Assembly (NCBI GenBank): GCA_017522185.1
Contig: JAFWZZ010000034.1
Location: 1 to 64,000 of the forward strand
Direction of reading: 5' to 3'
From: Bacillota bacterium
GTDB taxonomy: Bacteria > Bacillota > Clostridia > Peptostreptococcales > Anaerovoracaceae
DNA: 64,000 nucleotides
The number at the start of each line of letters is the position of its first letter. The first letter of the stretch is position 1. Shown here piece after piece: positions 34,494 through 42,531 of this stretch. The position numbers and the translations under genes are program-made. The notes beneath the pieces were generated by a model that was given only the letters and a program-made list of their open reading frames with translations, was not told where the DNA came from and ran no database searches.

Positions 34494-34634
34494 AAATCAG
34501 CCTTCTTTCTGCATATTCTTGCCCATATTCTACACCTTGTACAAATATTTGTCAAAACCTGTGGCGGATTTCCGCTAAAATATAATTACAGAAGGGCAAA
34601 GGGAAAGTCAAATGGGAAACAAAGGAGAAAACAA

Positions 34635-34952
34635 ATGAAGCAGAATGAATTATATGTAACCGTGGTTGGTTTTAACCATTATTATGGCAAGAAGCCATTT
34701 ATCATCGGTAACCAGTTTCAATGTGTGAAAGAACCCGACAACGAATTCGATACAGACGCGATCAAAGTGGAAATGCCGGGATTCGGAACAGTCGGATACA
34801 TTGCCAACTCCCCAAATACCAAGGCAGACGGAACTTTAACCGCAGGCAGGATTTATGACCGCGTCAGTGAAAAGTTCATGATTCAGGTCATGTTCTCCTC
34901 CTTCACAAAAATCATCTGCCGCGTTGTAGCTGCAGAAGAATCTCAATTATAA
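34635..34952 (+). CDS. Stand-alone HIRAN-domain protein
   Basis: 105-residue protein that is almost entirely a HIRAN domain (LYVTVVGFNHYYGKKPFIIG, KEPDNEFDTDAIKVEMPGFG, TVGYIANSPNT). HIRAN domains bind single-stranded or damaged DNA ends; alone in bacteria they are often near DNA-repair or defence genes. Strong ribosome site AAAGGAG. It is transcribed divergently from the WYL regulator, which may control it. Confidence 0.85.
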   Translation: MKQNELYVTVVGFNHYYGKKPFIIGNQFQCVKEPDNEFDTDAIKVEMPGFGTVGYIANSPNTKADGTLTAGRIYDRVSEKFMIQVMFSSFTKIICRVVAAEESQL

Positions 34953-35014
34953 ATAACTTATTCATTTTTTAACCTCTAATTTCTTTGTTTTGTTGTGTTG
35001 TGTTATGACAGGAT

Positions 35015-35041
35015 GCAGGCCGCAGGGCCTGCATTTTGTCG
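35015..35041 (+). terminator. Terminator of the HIRAN gene
   Basis: GCAGGCC and GGCCTGC around a 4-base loop, followed by ATTTTGTCGTTTTTG. Confidence 0.75.
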
Positions 35042-35077
35042 TTTTTGTTTGTTCTTTTTAGACACACAGTGTTGTGC

Positions 35078-35296
35078 GTTTTCTTTTTGTACCAAATTGT
35101 TTTCCAGGGAAAACCAATGTAGAAAAAAGAAAACTAATGATCAAAATACAGCATATGATTTTCTTAAAAGACCAAAAGGTTTTCTAATGAAAACGAAAAT
35201 CCTAAAAAAGAAAATTATTGTGCCCTATGTAAGAAATAGTTTTCAAATACTAGATAAATGTTTTCCATAGAAAACACAGCGTAGCAAAAAGAAAAC
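35078..35296. repeat. Intergenic palindrome array B (3 units)
   Basis: In the 440-base space before the Rieske oxidoreductase gene, three units are centred on GTTTTC-N4-GAAAAC at 35099, 35179 and 35260 (steps of 80 and 81). Each has an outer (G)TTTTC 21 bases before and GAAAAC or GAAAAT about 21 bases after. The first outer half-site is at 35078 and the last at 35291. No gene is visible in this space. Confidence 0.9.
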
Positions 35297-35392
35297 CTTC
35301 TTCAATGAAAAGGTGAAAACGGCCTGCATATACTGTCACATCCCCGCCCATACTAACTCCAAATCAACCGGAAAAATCCAAGGAGTCAACAC

Positions 35393-36733
35393 ATGCACAA
35401 CCAATCCATCTGGGCGGAAACCGTTACCATGCCAAACTTCCTGCCCCTAACTCAAGATATAAAAACCGACACCCTCATCATCGGGGGCGGCATGACGGGT
35501 CTCCTCTGCGGCCATTTCATGAAAGAGCAGGGCAGGGACTACATCCTCATCGAGCAGAACCAAATCGCAGGACACACCACCGCCGGTACCACAGCCAAGA
35601 TCACGACCCAGCACGGCCTCATCTACAGCAACCTGCTCCGCTACCAGGGCGAGGACATCGCTCAGGGCTACTATCTGGCTAACAAAGAAGCCCTGCAACG
35701 TCTCACAGATATGGCCCAAAATACAGACTGCGACTTCGAATATCAGACCAACCTTGTCTACGACATGGAAAGCGAAGTGTCCATCGAAGACGAAATCAAA
35801 GCCCTGGAGGAAATCGGCGGCGCTGGCATTTTTGTTAAAAAACCGGAAGGCCTGCCTGTCACCCCAAAGGCGGCCATCGCGACGCTGAACCAGGCACAGT
35901 TCCACCCGCTCAAGTTCGCCAAGGCCATTGCCGCACCCCAGCAGGAACACATATATGAGAAAACCCGGGCACTGGGCATCGAGAAAGAAGGCACCGGCTA
36001 CATCATCTCCACCGCTGACGGCCATGCCATCCGTGCCAAAGAGGTCATCATCGCAACCCACTTCCCCTTCAAAAACATACGCGGCCTGTATTTCATCAAA
36101 ATGCACCAGTCCCGGTCTTACGAAATCCTGCTTGAAGGCATCGGCAAAGATAAGCTGCCGCCCTTTATGGCCATGGGTAGCCAGCCTGAGAACTTGTCTC
36201 TGCGCACCTACAAAGACAAACTGATTCTCGGTGGTCACGGGGGAAAAACTGGAGAAAACCACGGGAACTTCAATCAGCTTTTAGAAGATGCCCGTCATTA
36301 TTATCCCGAAGCTAAAGTCACCCGCACCTGGGCAGCCCAGGACTGCATGACCCTGGACCAGATGCCCTACATCGGAAACCACAATCCAAGCTATGAGAAC
36401 ATCAAAGTCGCCACCGGCTACAACAAATGGGGCATGACCAACTCCATGGTGGCGGCCCTGGCCCTTACAGACCAGATGGAACGGGAGATTGCCGACATCT
36501 TTTACCCACATCGTTCCATGGCCCACCCGCAGGTTCTGGTCAACCTGGCCACGTCCACTGCTAACCTGCTAAAGCTGAAGAGGCCCCGTTGTTCCCACCT
36601 GGGCTGCGCCCTCGTATGGAACAAAGAAGAGCAGAGCTGGGACTGCCCCTGCCACGGATCCCGCTTTCACAAAGAAGGCAGCATCCTCAACGAGCCTGCC
36701 CAAAAGCCCATCACGAAACCTTCAGGTGTTTAA
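35393..36733 (+). CDS. FAD-dependent oxidoreductase with C-terminal Rieske [2Fe-2S] domain
   Basis: 446-residue fusion. The DAO-type FAD domain begins with TDTLIIGGGMTGLLCGHFM (dinucleotide-binding GxGxxG), EQNQIAGHTTAGTTAKIT and ends near ATGYNKWGMTNSM. The last 60 residues form a Rieske cluster site: CSHLGC then CPCHGSRF, with both Cys-x-His and Cys-x-x-His pairs complete. Similar proteins of Firmicutes are soluble oxidoreductases of unknown substrate (YhfW type). No good ribosome site: AAGGAGTCAACAC precedes the ATG. G+C-rich. Confidence 0.9.
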   Translation: MHNQSIWAETVTMPNFLPLTQDIKTDTLIIGGGMTGLLCGHFMKEQGRDYILIEQNQIAGHTTAGTTAKITTQHGLIYSNLLRYQGEDIAQGYYLANKEALQRLTDMAQNTDCDFEYQTNLVYDMESEVSIEDEIKALEEIGGAGIFVKKPEGLPVTPKAAIATLNQAQFHPLKFAKAIAAPQQEHIYEKTRALGIEKEGTGYIISTADGHAIRAKEVIIATHFPFKNIRGLYFIKMHQSRSYEILLEGIGKDKLPPFMAMGSQPENLSLRTYKDKLILGGHGGKTGENHGNFNQLLEDARHYYPEAKVTRTWAAQDCMTLDQMPYIGNHNPSYENIKVATGYNKWGMTNSMVAALALTDQMEREIADIFYPHRSMAHPQVLVNLATSTANLLKLKRPRCSHLGCALVWNKEEQSWDCPCHGSRFHKEGSILNEPAQKPITKPSGV

Positions 36734-36806
36734 CATACTAAAGTACTTCCATTCATTGGGGAAAAGTGGTATAGTACCTTTAGGATTTTGTGTAGGAGGA
36801 CTACTC

Positions 36807-37109
36807 GTGAAAGAAATTAAACTGAAACCTGATAAACCGTTCTATAACAGCGTAGATGTGGCGGTAATGGACTTTCCGAAGGGACGCGACGAAGAACCAC
36901 GGAAACGCTGCAAGGTCTGCGTGGACTTCTCGGAATTTGACGTCAAGCAGCTGCAGAAGCGGGGCATGGATTTTGATGGGGCCATGGAATATTACAAGGA
37001 CTGGCTCTACAAAATCGTCAAGCTGAACATCGCGTCAGACTGGACCTGCGTCGAAGGCTACGAAGAGGTCATGACCATCATCGAAGAAAACGTAAAACGA
37101 TTCTATTAA
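36807..37109 (+). CDS. Small protein of unknown function (100 aa)
   Basis: 100-residue cytoplasmic protein starting at GTG 36807 with a strong TAGGAGGA site; the longer frame upstream is not needed. It has a beta-rich first half (FYNSVDVAVMDFPKGRDEEP, KRCKVCVDFSEFDVKQLQ) and an alpha-helical end. No family recognised. Single-gene unit with its own terminator. Confidence 0.65.
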   Translation: MKEIKLKPDKPFYNSVDVAVMDFPKGRDEEPRKRCKVCVDFSEFDVKQLQKRGMDFDGAMEYYKDWLYKIVKLNIASDWTCVEGYEEVMTIIEENVKRFY

Positions 37110-37117
37110 CAAAGATG

Positions 37118-37145
37118 CTGCCGGAGGACCCGGCAGTTTTTTCTT
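37118..37145 (+). terminator. Terminator of the 100-aa gene
   Basis: CTGCCGG and CCGGCAG around a short loop, followed by TTTTTTCTTG. Confidence 0.9.
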
Positions 37146-37157
37146 GTTTTGTGGAAG

Positions 37158-37402
37158 TTCTAGAAATTCAAGTAAAACCCGGATGTTTCTAGAAGTTTAG
37201 CCAGAGAAGTTCTAGAAAACGGGGCATAAATTGAATTTTTATAGAATTTTATTCCAAAAGGTTCTATAAAAGTGGGCTGAAACATGGAATTTCTAGAATT
37301 ACGCCACGCAAATTTCTAGAATTTAGAAGAATAATATCATTTTTCTAGAATAATGCAAGAAAAGTTCTAGAAAACAGCAGCTCCATGCATTGATTTCTAG
37401 AA
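37158..37402. repeat. Intergenic TTCTAGAA array C (52-bp period)
   Basis: The 382-base space before the CobW gene has no gene. TTCTAGAA occurs exactly at 37158, 37188, 37210, 37291, 37314, 37343, 37365 and 37395, with two one-step variants (TTATAGAA near 37237, TTCTATAA at 37262). Spacing alternates about 30 and 22 (30, 22, 27, 25, 29, 23, 29, 22, 30), so pairs repeat every 51-52 bp. Confidence 0.9.
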
Positions 37403-37491
37403 CTCAGGTTATACAAAATTCCTCTGTGACTTCCAGAAAATTTGTGGTAAAATAACCTTTAGAGATTTTTACAGAAAGAAGGCATGAAGCT

Positions 37492-38676
37492 ATGACAAAA
37501 GTAGATATTTTCTCCGGCTTTTTAGGTGCGGGAAAGACAACTTTAATCAAGAAACTCATTGAAGAAGCATATAAAGATGAACAGATTGTTTTGATCGAGA
37601 ACGAATTTGGTGAAATTGGCATCGACGGCGGATTCCTGAAGGACGCTGGCGTGCAAATCAACGAAATGAACTCCGGCTGCATCTGCTGCTCCCTGGTTGG
37701 GGACTTCGGAAAGGCGCTGGAACAGGTGATTAATGACTACCATCCGGACAGAATCCTCATCGAGCCATCCGGCGTCGGCAAGCTGAGTGATGTCATCCAG
37801 GCAGTTAGAAATCTGCACAACGATGAAATCCAGCTCAACGGTTTTACCACTGTAGTTGACGCAAAGAAGGCAAAGATGTACATGAAGAACTTTGGCGAAT
37901 TCTTCAATAACCAGATTGAACACGCAAGTTCCATCATCCTGAGCCACACATCCGGTCTGGCACAGGCGAAGCTGGATGCCTGCGTTGAACTGCTGCGTCA
38001 GCATAACGAAGGTGCTTCCATCGTAACAACACCTTGGGAAGACATCACCGGCGCACAGATTCTGGAAACAATGGAACAAAAAAATACGCTGGCAGAACAG
38101 CTGGAAAAGTTAGAGGCAGAAGCACATCACCATCACCACCATCACGACAATGAACATGATCACGACCATCATCATGACCACGATGAACACTGCGACTGCG
38201 GCTGCCATGACCATGATTATCACGACCACGACCATGATCACCATCATGACCATGACCACCACCATGACCATCATGAACACCACCACGATCATGACCACCA
38301 CCATGACCATCATGAACACCACCACGATCACCACCACCATGACCACGATGAGCACTGCGACTGCGGCTGCCACGACCATGACCACCACCATCACCACGCA
38401 GATGAAGTATTCCAGAGTTTCGGCATGGAAACTGCACATAAATTCACAAAAGAACACATCGAGGAAGCCTTATCCGCACTTACCAACTTTGCGGAATACG
38501 GACAGGTGCTCCGTGCCAAGGGCATCGTAGAAGGCGAAGACGGTCAGTGGATCCACTTCGACTACGTACCTGGCGAACCAGACGTGAGATACGGCGGTGC
38601 GGCGGTTACCGGTATGCTTTGCGTTATCGGTGCCGGTTTAGAAGAAGACGCTATCAAAGAATTATTCGGCCTGTAA
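37492..38676 (+). CDS. CobW/P47K GTPase with extreme His-rich metal-binding insert
   Basis: 394-residue G3E GTPase, a candidate metallochaperone (ZNG1/YeiR-like). Walker A is GFLGAGKTT (9-17); the metal-binding CxCC motif is CICCSL (about 63-68); a Walker B/GxxxxP region is EPSGVGKL. Between the GTPase part and the C-terminal CobW_C domain lies a region of about 95 residues (residues about 210-305) made almost wholly of His, Asp and Glu, with CDCGCHDHD twice. It must bind many zinc or nickel ions. The next gene, 23 bases on, encodes a second CobW-like GTPase. Related zinc-responsive genes (Zur) are not in the window. Confidence 0.9.
   Translation: MTKVDIFSGFLGAGKTTLIKKLIEEAYKDEQIVLIENEFGEIGIDGGFLKDAGVQINEMNSGCICCSLVGDFGKALEQVINDYHPDRILIEPSGVGKLSDVIQAVRNLHNDEIQLNGFTTVVDAKKAKMYMKNFGEFFNNQIEHASSIILSHTSGLAQAKLDACVELLRQHNEGASIVTTPWEDITGAQILETMEQKNTLAEQLEKLEAEAHHHHHHHDNEHDHDHHHDHDEHCDCGCHDHDYHDHDHDHHHDHDHHHDHHEHHHDHDHHHDHHEHHHDHHHHDHDEHCDCGCHDHDHHHHHADEVFQSFGMETAHKFTKEHIEEALSALTNFAEYGQVLRAKGIVEGEDGQWIHFDYVPGEPDVRYGGAAVTGMLCVIGAGLEEDAIKELFGL
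38124..38401 (+). repeat. Low-complexity CAC/CAT/GAC coding repeat
   Basis: Irregular trinucleotide-like repeat (CAC, CAT, GAC, GAA) that encodes the His-rich insert. One longer block (GCGACTGCGGCTGCCA, encoding CDCGCH) occurs twice, near 38190 and 38357. It is prone to slippage, but stays in frame. Confidence 0.85.
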
Positions 38677-38699
38677 GGCATTACAAAGGAGAACGGAAC

Positions 38700-39641
38700 A
38701 TGGAAATACCTGTATATTTGTTTACCGGATTTTTAGAAAGCGGCAAGACGACCTTTATTCAGGATGCCCTGGAAGGCGATGACTTTAATGCCGGCGAAAG
38801 AACCCTGCTGTTACTTTGTGAAGAGGGGGAAGTGGAGCTGGAGCCGGAAAAGTTCTTCGGTAAGAACGTCTTCATCGAGGTTATTGACGATGAAGAGGAA
38901 CTGACACCGGAATATTTAGATGACCTGCGTAAGATGCACAAAGCAGAGCGTGTCATCGTAGAATATAACGGTATGTGGAACCTGGACAACTTCTACATGA
39001 ACATCCCAGGCGAATGGGTTTCCTATCAGGAAATGTTTTTCGCAGACGCAAATACCTTCTTAAGCTACAACCAGAACATGCGACAGCTGGTTTACGACAA
39101 GCTGAAGAGCGCGGAGCTGGTGGTGTTCAACCGCTGTGAAAAGGGCTTTGACAAGATGGAATTCCACAAGATCGTCCGTGCGGCAAACCGCAACAGCCAG
39201 ATTCTTTATGAATATGGCCCGGATGATGTGGAACTGGATCAGATTATCGACCCGCTGCCATATGACCTGGATGCAGACCTCATCGTGATCAATGACCGCG
39301 ACTACGCGGAATGGTACCGTGACATAAACGAAGAGGCAGAAAAGTACGACAAGAAAGTCCTGCAGATCAAAGGCCGCAGCGTCCTGGGCGGAGGCCTGGC
39401 CGCTGACGATTTTGTGTTCGGCCGTCACGTGATGACCTGCTGCGAAGACGACATTCAGTTCGCCGGCCTGGTGTGCCACTGGGAAGGCGCCGAAAGCAAG
39501 CTGGAACACGGCGGCTGGGTGACCATCACCTGTGAAGTCCGTTTCGAATTCCACGACATGTACGGCGAAGAAGGACCTGTGCTCCACTGCACAAAGGTAG
39601 AACCTGCCGAAGAAGCACAGCCGGAAGTGGCGACATTCTAA
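38700..39641 (+). CDS. Second CobW-like GTPase lacking the CxCC motif
   Basis: 313-residue protein with a CobW-type P-loop (YLFTGFLESGKTTFIQDAL, GxxxSGKT) and guanine-specificity-like VFNRCEKG (NRCE in place of NKxD). It lacks the CxCC metal site of its neighbour, and residues after 225 form a CobW_C-like domain with RSVLGGGLAADDFVFGRHVM and a Cys pair (TCCEDD). It starts 23 bases after the first CobW gene with AAAGGAG, so the two are an operon and may form a hetero-complex. A regulatory or partner GTPase role is inferred. Confidence 0.8.
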   Translation: MEIPVYLFTGFLESGKTTFIQDALEGDDFNAGERTLLLLCEEGEVELEPEKFFGKNVFIEVIDDEEELTPEYLDDLRKMHKAERVIVEYNGMWNLDNFYMNIPGEWVSYQEMFFADANTFLSYNQNMRQLVYDKLKSAELVVFNRCEKGFDKMEFHKIVRAANRNSQILYEYGPDDVELDQIIDPLPYDLDADLIVINDRDYAEWYRDINEEAEKYDKKVLQIKGRSVLGGGLAADDFVFGRHVMTCCEDDIQFAGLVCHWEGAESKLEHGGWVTITCEVRFEFHDMYGEEGPVLHCTKVEPAEEAQPEVATF

Positions 39642-39656
39642 TTTATAACAAAAATG

Positions 39657-39692
39657 CCAAGGAATCTTGCTTTTGCAAGGTTCCTTTTAAGT
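39657..39692 (+). terminator. Terminator of the CobW operon
   Basis: AAGGAATCTTGC and GCAAGGTTCCTT form a 12-bp stem with one mismatch and a short loop, followed by TTAAGTT. Confidence 0.7.
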
Positions 39693-39705
39693 TATTACGG
39701 TATGA

Positions 39706-40004
39706 GTTTTCAAAATCCTGAAAAAAGTTTTCTATAGAAAAGGAATTCCCTTGAAAGGAAAACAAATATCGATTTGAATACAAATCGTTTTCAAAACCCC
39801 TAAAAAGTTTTCTCAGGAAAACGAAAGTATGAAAAAAGAAAAAAACACAAGAAAAAATGGGATTTGTTTTCTAAAATGACTAAAAAGTTTTCTATAGAAA
39901 ACGAATTTCCCTAAACAGAAAACGGATATTAATCTGAATGCAAATTGTTTTCTCAAAGAACTAAAAGGTTTTCCATAGAAAACAAATTCTCATGAACAGA
40001 AAAC
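39706..40004. repeat. Intergenic palindrome array D (4 units)
   Basis: In the 551-base gap before carD, four units are centred on GTTTTC-N4-GAAAAC at 39727, 39807, 39887 and 39968 (steps of 80, 80, 81). Each has an outer GTTTTC 20 or 21 bases before and an outer GAAAAC (GAAAAA in unit 2) 21 bases after. The spacing is exact even where the intervening bases differ. No gene is seen between 39642 and 40192. Confidence 0.92.
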
Positions 40005-40139
40005 ACGTAGGCAGTATGACATAAAAATGAATTTCGAATTCTGCCCCGCACCACAGCAAACTTATAAATATAGTCGAAATATTCAAAAAAGTCAATAAAA
40101 AAGCAAAAAAGACTTACATTATTTTGTCAAAAGGTGGTA

Positions 40140-40145
40140 TAATAA
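40140..40145 (+). promoter_or_regulatory. Minus-10 box of the carD-type gene
   Basis: GGTATAAT lies about 50 bases before the start; TTACAT 18 bases upstream may be the minus-35. Confidence 0.45.
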
Positions 40146-40192
40146 GGTTGTACAAGTGTATACAATATGTAGAAAGGAGATGTGAGCTGCAG

Positions 40193-40696
40193 ATGTATCA
40201 GGTAGACGACTTAATTATGTATGGGAGTACGGGAGTGTGCAAGGTTAGAGAAATTACGAAACAGGATTTTGGTGGAGACCATGCGGACAAGCTGTATTAT
40301 GTGCTGGAACCTCTTTGCCAGAGCGGTGTGATCTATGCGCCGGTGGACAACGAGAAGGTTTTCATGCGCCCTGTGATTTCTGAAGATGAGGCAAAGGACC
40401 TGATTGACAGCATTCCACAGATCCATACAGAAATCTACAAGAACAACAGTATGCAGCAGCTGACCAAACATTATCAGGCCATTCTGGATACTCACGGCTG
40501 CAGAGAACTACTGGAGCTGATCAAGTCCATTTCCATGAAGAAAGTGGAGGCCATGAAGAACAACAGAAATCTGGGTCAGATTGATAAGAAGTTCATGAAG
40601 AGAGCGGAAGATCTGCTCTTTGGTGAATTTGCGGCGGCCCTGCACGTGTCGAGAGATGAAGTGGAGATTTACGTGCATAACCGTCTCGAAGAATAG
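40193..40696 (+). CDS. CarD-family transcription regulator
   Basis: 167-residue CarD/CdnL/TRCF-RID protein, which binds RNA polymerase beta and stabilises open promoter complexes. The N-terminal RID domain is clear (YQVDDLIMYGSTGVCKVREI, YYVLEPLCQSGVIYAPVDNE) and the C-terminal DNA-binding helices end with MKRAEDLLFGEFAAALHVSR. Start at ATG 40193; AAAGGAG stands 13 bases upstream, wider than usual. In Clostridia several CarD paralogues exist; which genes this one affects is unknown. Confidence 0.9.
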   Translation: MYQVDDLIMYGSTGVCKVREITKQDFGGDHADKLYYVLEPLCQSGVIYAPVDNEKVFMRPVISEDEAKDLIDSIPQIHTEIYKNNSMQQLTKHYQAILDTHGCRELLELIKSISMKKVEAMKNNRNLGQIDKKFMKRAEDLLFGEFAAALHVSRDEVEIYVHNRLEE

Positions 40697-40711
40697 ATTG
40701 GTTACAGGCAG

Positions 40712-40746
40712 GCATTGGAAGTCATTCCGGTGTCTGTTTTTTATTG
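40712..40746 (+). terminator. Terminator of the carD-type gene
   Basis: CAGGCATTGGAA and TTCCGGTGTCTG pair with some G-T pairs around GTCA, followed by TTTTTTATT. Confidence 0.7.
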
Positions 40747-40764
40747 GAAAAACCGCCAACCTAC

Positions 40765-40792
40765 TTGACACACAGGGAAAACAATGTATAAT
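40765..40792 (+). promoter_or_regulatory. Promoter of the polyamine-transport operon
   Basis: Perfect TTGACA (40765-40770), 16-base spacer, perfect TATAAT (40787-40792). Confidence 0.85.
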
Positions 40793-40807
40793 AATTTATG
40801 CAATGTG

Positions 40808-40826
40808 AGTTTAGAAATACTAAACT
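40808..40826 (+). promoter_or_regulatory. Possible operator of the XRE-cupin regulator
   Basis: AGTTTAG (40808-40814) and CTAAACT (40820-40826) form a perfect inverted repeat around 5 bases, just downstream of the expected transcription start; a further half-like AGTTTAC follows at 40831. It is well placed for repression by the first gene product. Confidence 0.55.
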
Positions 40827-40890
40827 GCGAGTTTACAATCTTTGTGATTAGAGATGAGCGCATACAGGCGCAAAGAAAGAAGGCATTTTC

Positions 40891-41424
40891 ATGAACATCG
40901 GAGCAAAAATTAAAGAATTACGAGTCGCAAAGGGTCTGACCCAGGAAGAACTGGCAGACCGTGCAGAGCTGTCCAAGGGCTTCATTTCCCAGCTGGAACG
41001 AGACCTGACATCTCCATCTATCGTGACTTTGGTGGACATTCTCCAGTGCCTGGGTGTGTCCGTTTCTGAGTTTTTTGCGGAAGACAAGGCCGAGCAGGTG
41101 GTCTTCAGCGACGAGGACTATTTCGAGAAAATCGACAGCGACCTGAAGAATAAAATCGAATGGATTGTGCCGACGGCCCAGAAGAACATGATGGAGCCGA
41201 TCCGTCTGACCCTGCAGCCCGGCGGGGAGACTTATCCGGACAACCCTCACGAAGGAGAGGAATTCGGCTACGTGCTGAAGGGCAGCATCGCCATCCACGT
41301 GGGCAGCCATACCTACAAGGCAAAGGCCGGCGAATCCTTCTATTACAAACCGGAAAAGAAACACTATATCACATCGAAGAAGGGTGCGGAGCTCATCTGG
41401 GTCAGCACACCGCCAAGCTTCTAA
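40891..41424 (+). CDS. XRE-cupin regulator of the pot operon (PuuR-like)
   Basis: 177-residue regulator: XRE HTH at about 6-60 (IKELRVAKGLTQEELADRAE, SKGFISQLERDLTSPSIVTL) and a C-terminal cupin domain (about 105-175, PHEGEEFGYVLKGSIAIHVG, YYKPEKKHYITS). Proteins with this architecture bind polyamines or related ligands and repress transport and degradation genes, as PuuR does in E. coli. It begins 39 bases before potA and shares its promoter, so it is very likely the local regulator. Confidence 0.88.
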   Translation: MNIGAKIKELRVAKGLTQEELADRAELSKGFISQLERDLTSPSIVTLVDILQCLGVSVSEFFAEDKAEQVVFSDEDYFEKIDSDLKNKIEWIVPTAQKNMMEPIRLTLQPGGETYPDNPHEGEEFGYVLKGSIAIHVGSHTYKAKAGESFYYKPEKKHYITSKKGAELIWVSTPPSF

Positions 41425-41463
41425 CAAAATCACAAAGAGACTACATAGAGGAAAGGAAATAAA

Positions 41464-42531
41464 ATGGCATTAATCGAATTAAGAAATATTTCTAAGTCAT
41501 TTGAAGATACGCAGGTTTTGGATAATTTCAACCTGACCGTCAACGAGAACGAGTTCATCACCCTGCTGGGTCCTTCCGGCTGTGGTAAGACCACCACGCT
41601 GAGAATCATCGGCGGTTTCGAGACGCCGGACGAAGGCCAGGTGTTCTTTGAGGGCGTGGACATCACCAACGTGCCGCCAAACAAGAGACACCTGAACACC
41701 GTATTCCAGAAGTACGCGTTGTTCCCGCATATGAACGTAGAGGAAAATATCGCTTTCGGCCTGAAAATCAGTGGCAAAAGCGACGCATACATCAAAGACA
41801 AGATCAAGTATGCACTGAAGCTGGTGAACCTGGACGGTTTTGAGAAAAGAAAAATCGACAGACTGTCCGGTGGACAGCAGCAGAGAATCGCCATGGCGAG
41901 AGCCATCGTAAACGAACCGAGAGTGTTGCTGTTAGACGAACCGCTGGGTGCACTGGACCTGAAGCTGAGACAGGACATGCAGTATGAACTGATCCGTCTG
42001 AAGAACGAGCTGGGCATCACTTTCATCTACGTCACCCACGACCAGGAAGAAGCCCTGACCATGAGTGACAAGGTAGTCGTTATGAACAAAGGCTACATCC
42101 AGCAGATGGGTACGCCAGAGCAGATTTACAACGAACCGGAAAACGCTTTCGTTGCTGACTTCATCGGTGACAGTAACATTGTCGACGGCATTATGGTCAG
42201 AGACAAAGTCGTAAAAATCTGCGATACGATTTTCCCTTGTATCGACGACGGCTTTGGACAGAACAAGCCGGTTGACGTGGTAATCAGACCGGAAGACCTG
42301 ATCATCGGAAAGCCGGGTCAGGGTCATCTGGACGGCGAAGTGGTTCACAATGTATTCCAGGGCGTGCACTACGAAATGGAAATCGAAGCCGGCGGCTTCC
42401 TGTGGCTGGCCCAGAACACCACCAGCTATCCGGTGGGAACAAAAGTCAGCCTGGAAGTAGAACCGGAAAACATCCAGATCATGCATAAACCACAGTCTGA
42501 AGGAGAGGAGGCTATCGAAATAGATGTCTAG
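41464..42531 (+). CDS. potA: Spermidine/putrescine ABC transporter ATPase PotA
   Basis: 355-residue ATPase of the polyamine importer. Walker A is GPSGCGKTT (about 37-45), signature LSGGQQQR (about 136-143), Walker [12 protein letters not shown], and H-loop VTHDQEEA. The C-terminal 120 residues are the TOBE_2 regulatory domain ([17 protein letters not shown]). Second gene of the operon; its end overlaps potB by 8 bases. Substrate specificity rests on the family and on the binding domain encoded downstream. Confidence 0.95.
   Translation: MALIELRNISKSFEDTQVLDNFNLTVNENEFITLLGPSGCGKTTTLRIIGGFETPDEGQVFFEGVDITNVPPNKRHLNTVFQKYALFPHMNVEENIAFGLKISGKSDAYIKDKIKYALKLVNLDGFEKRKIDRLSGGQQQRIAMARAIVNEPRVLLLDEPLGALDLKLRQDMQYELIRLKNELGITFIYVTHDQEEALTMSDKVVVMNKGYIQQMGTPEQIYNEPENAFVADFIGDSNIVDGIMVRDKVVKICDTIFPCIDDGFGQNKPVDVVIRPEDLIIGKPGQGHLDGEVVHNVFQGVHYEMEIEAGGFLWLAQNTTSYPVGTKVSLEVEPENIQIMHKPQSEGEEAIEIDV

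Noticed and set aside
38124-38401. Tandem repeat or CRISPR-like array in 38.1-38.4 kb
   Set aside because: It is the coding DNA of a His/Asp-rich insert in a CobW GTPase; the opposite-strand and other-frame open frames there are shadows.
3051-40004. CRISPR arrays at the intergenic palindrome loci
   Set aside because: Repeats are 14-16 bases, spacers are similar AT-rich filler with conserved half-sites, and no cas genes are present.
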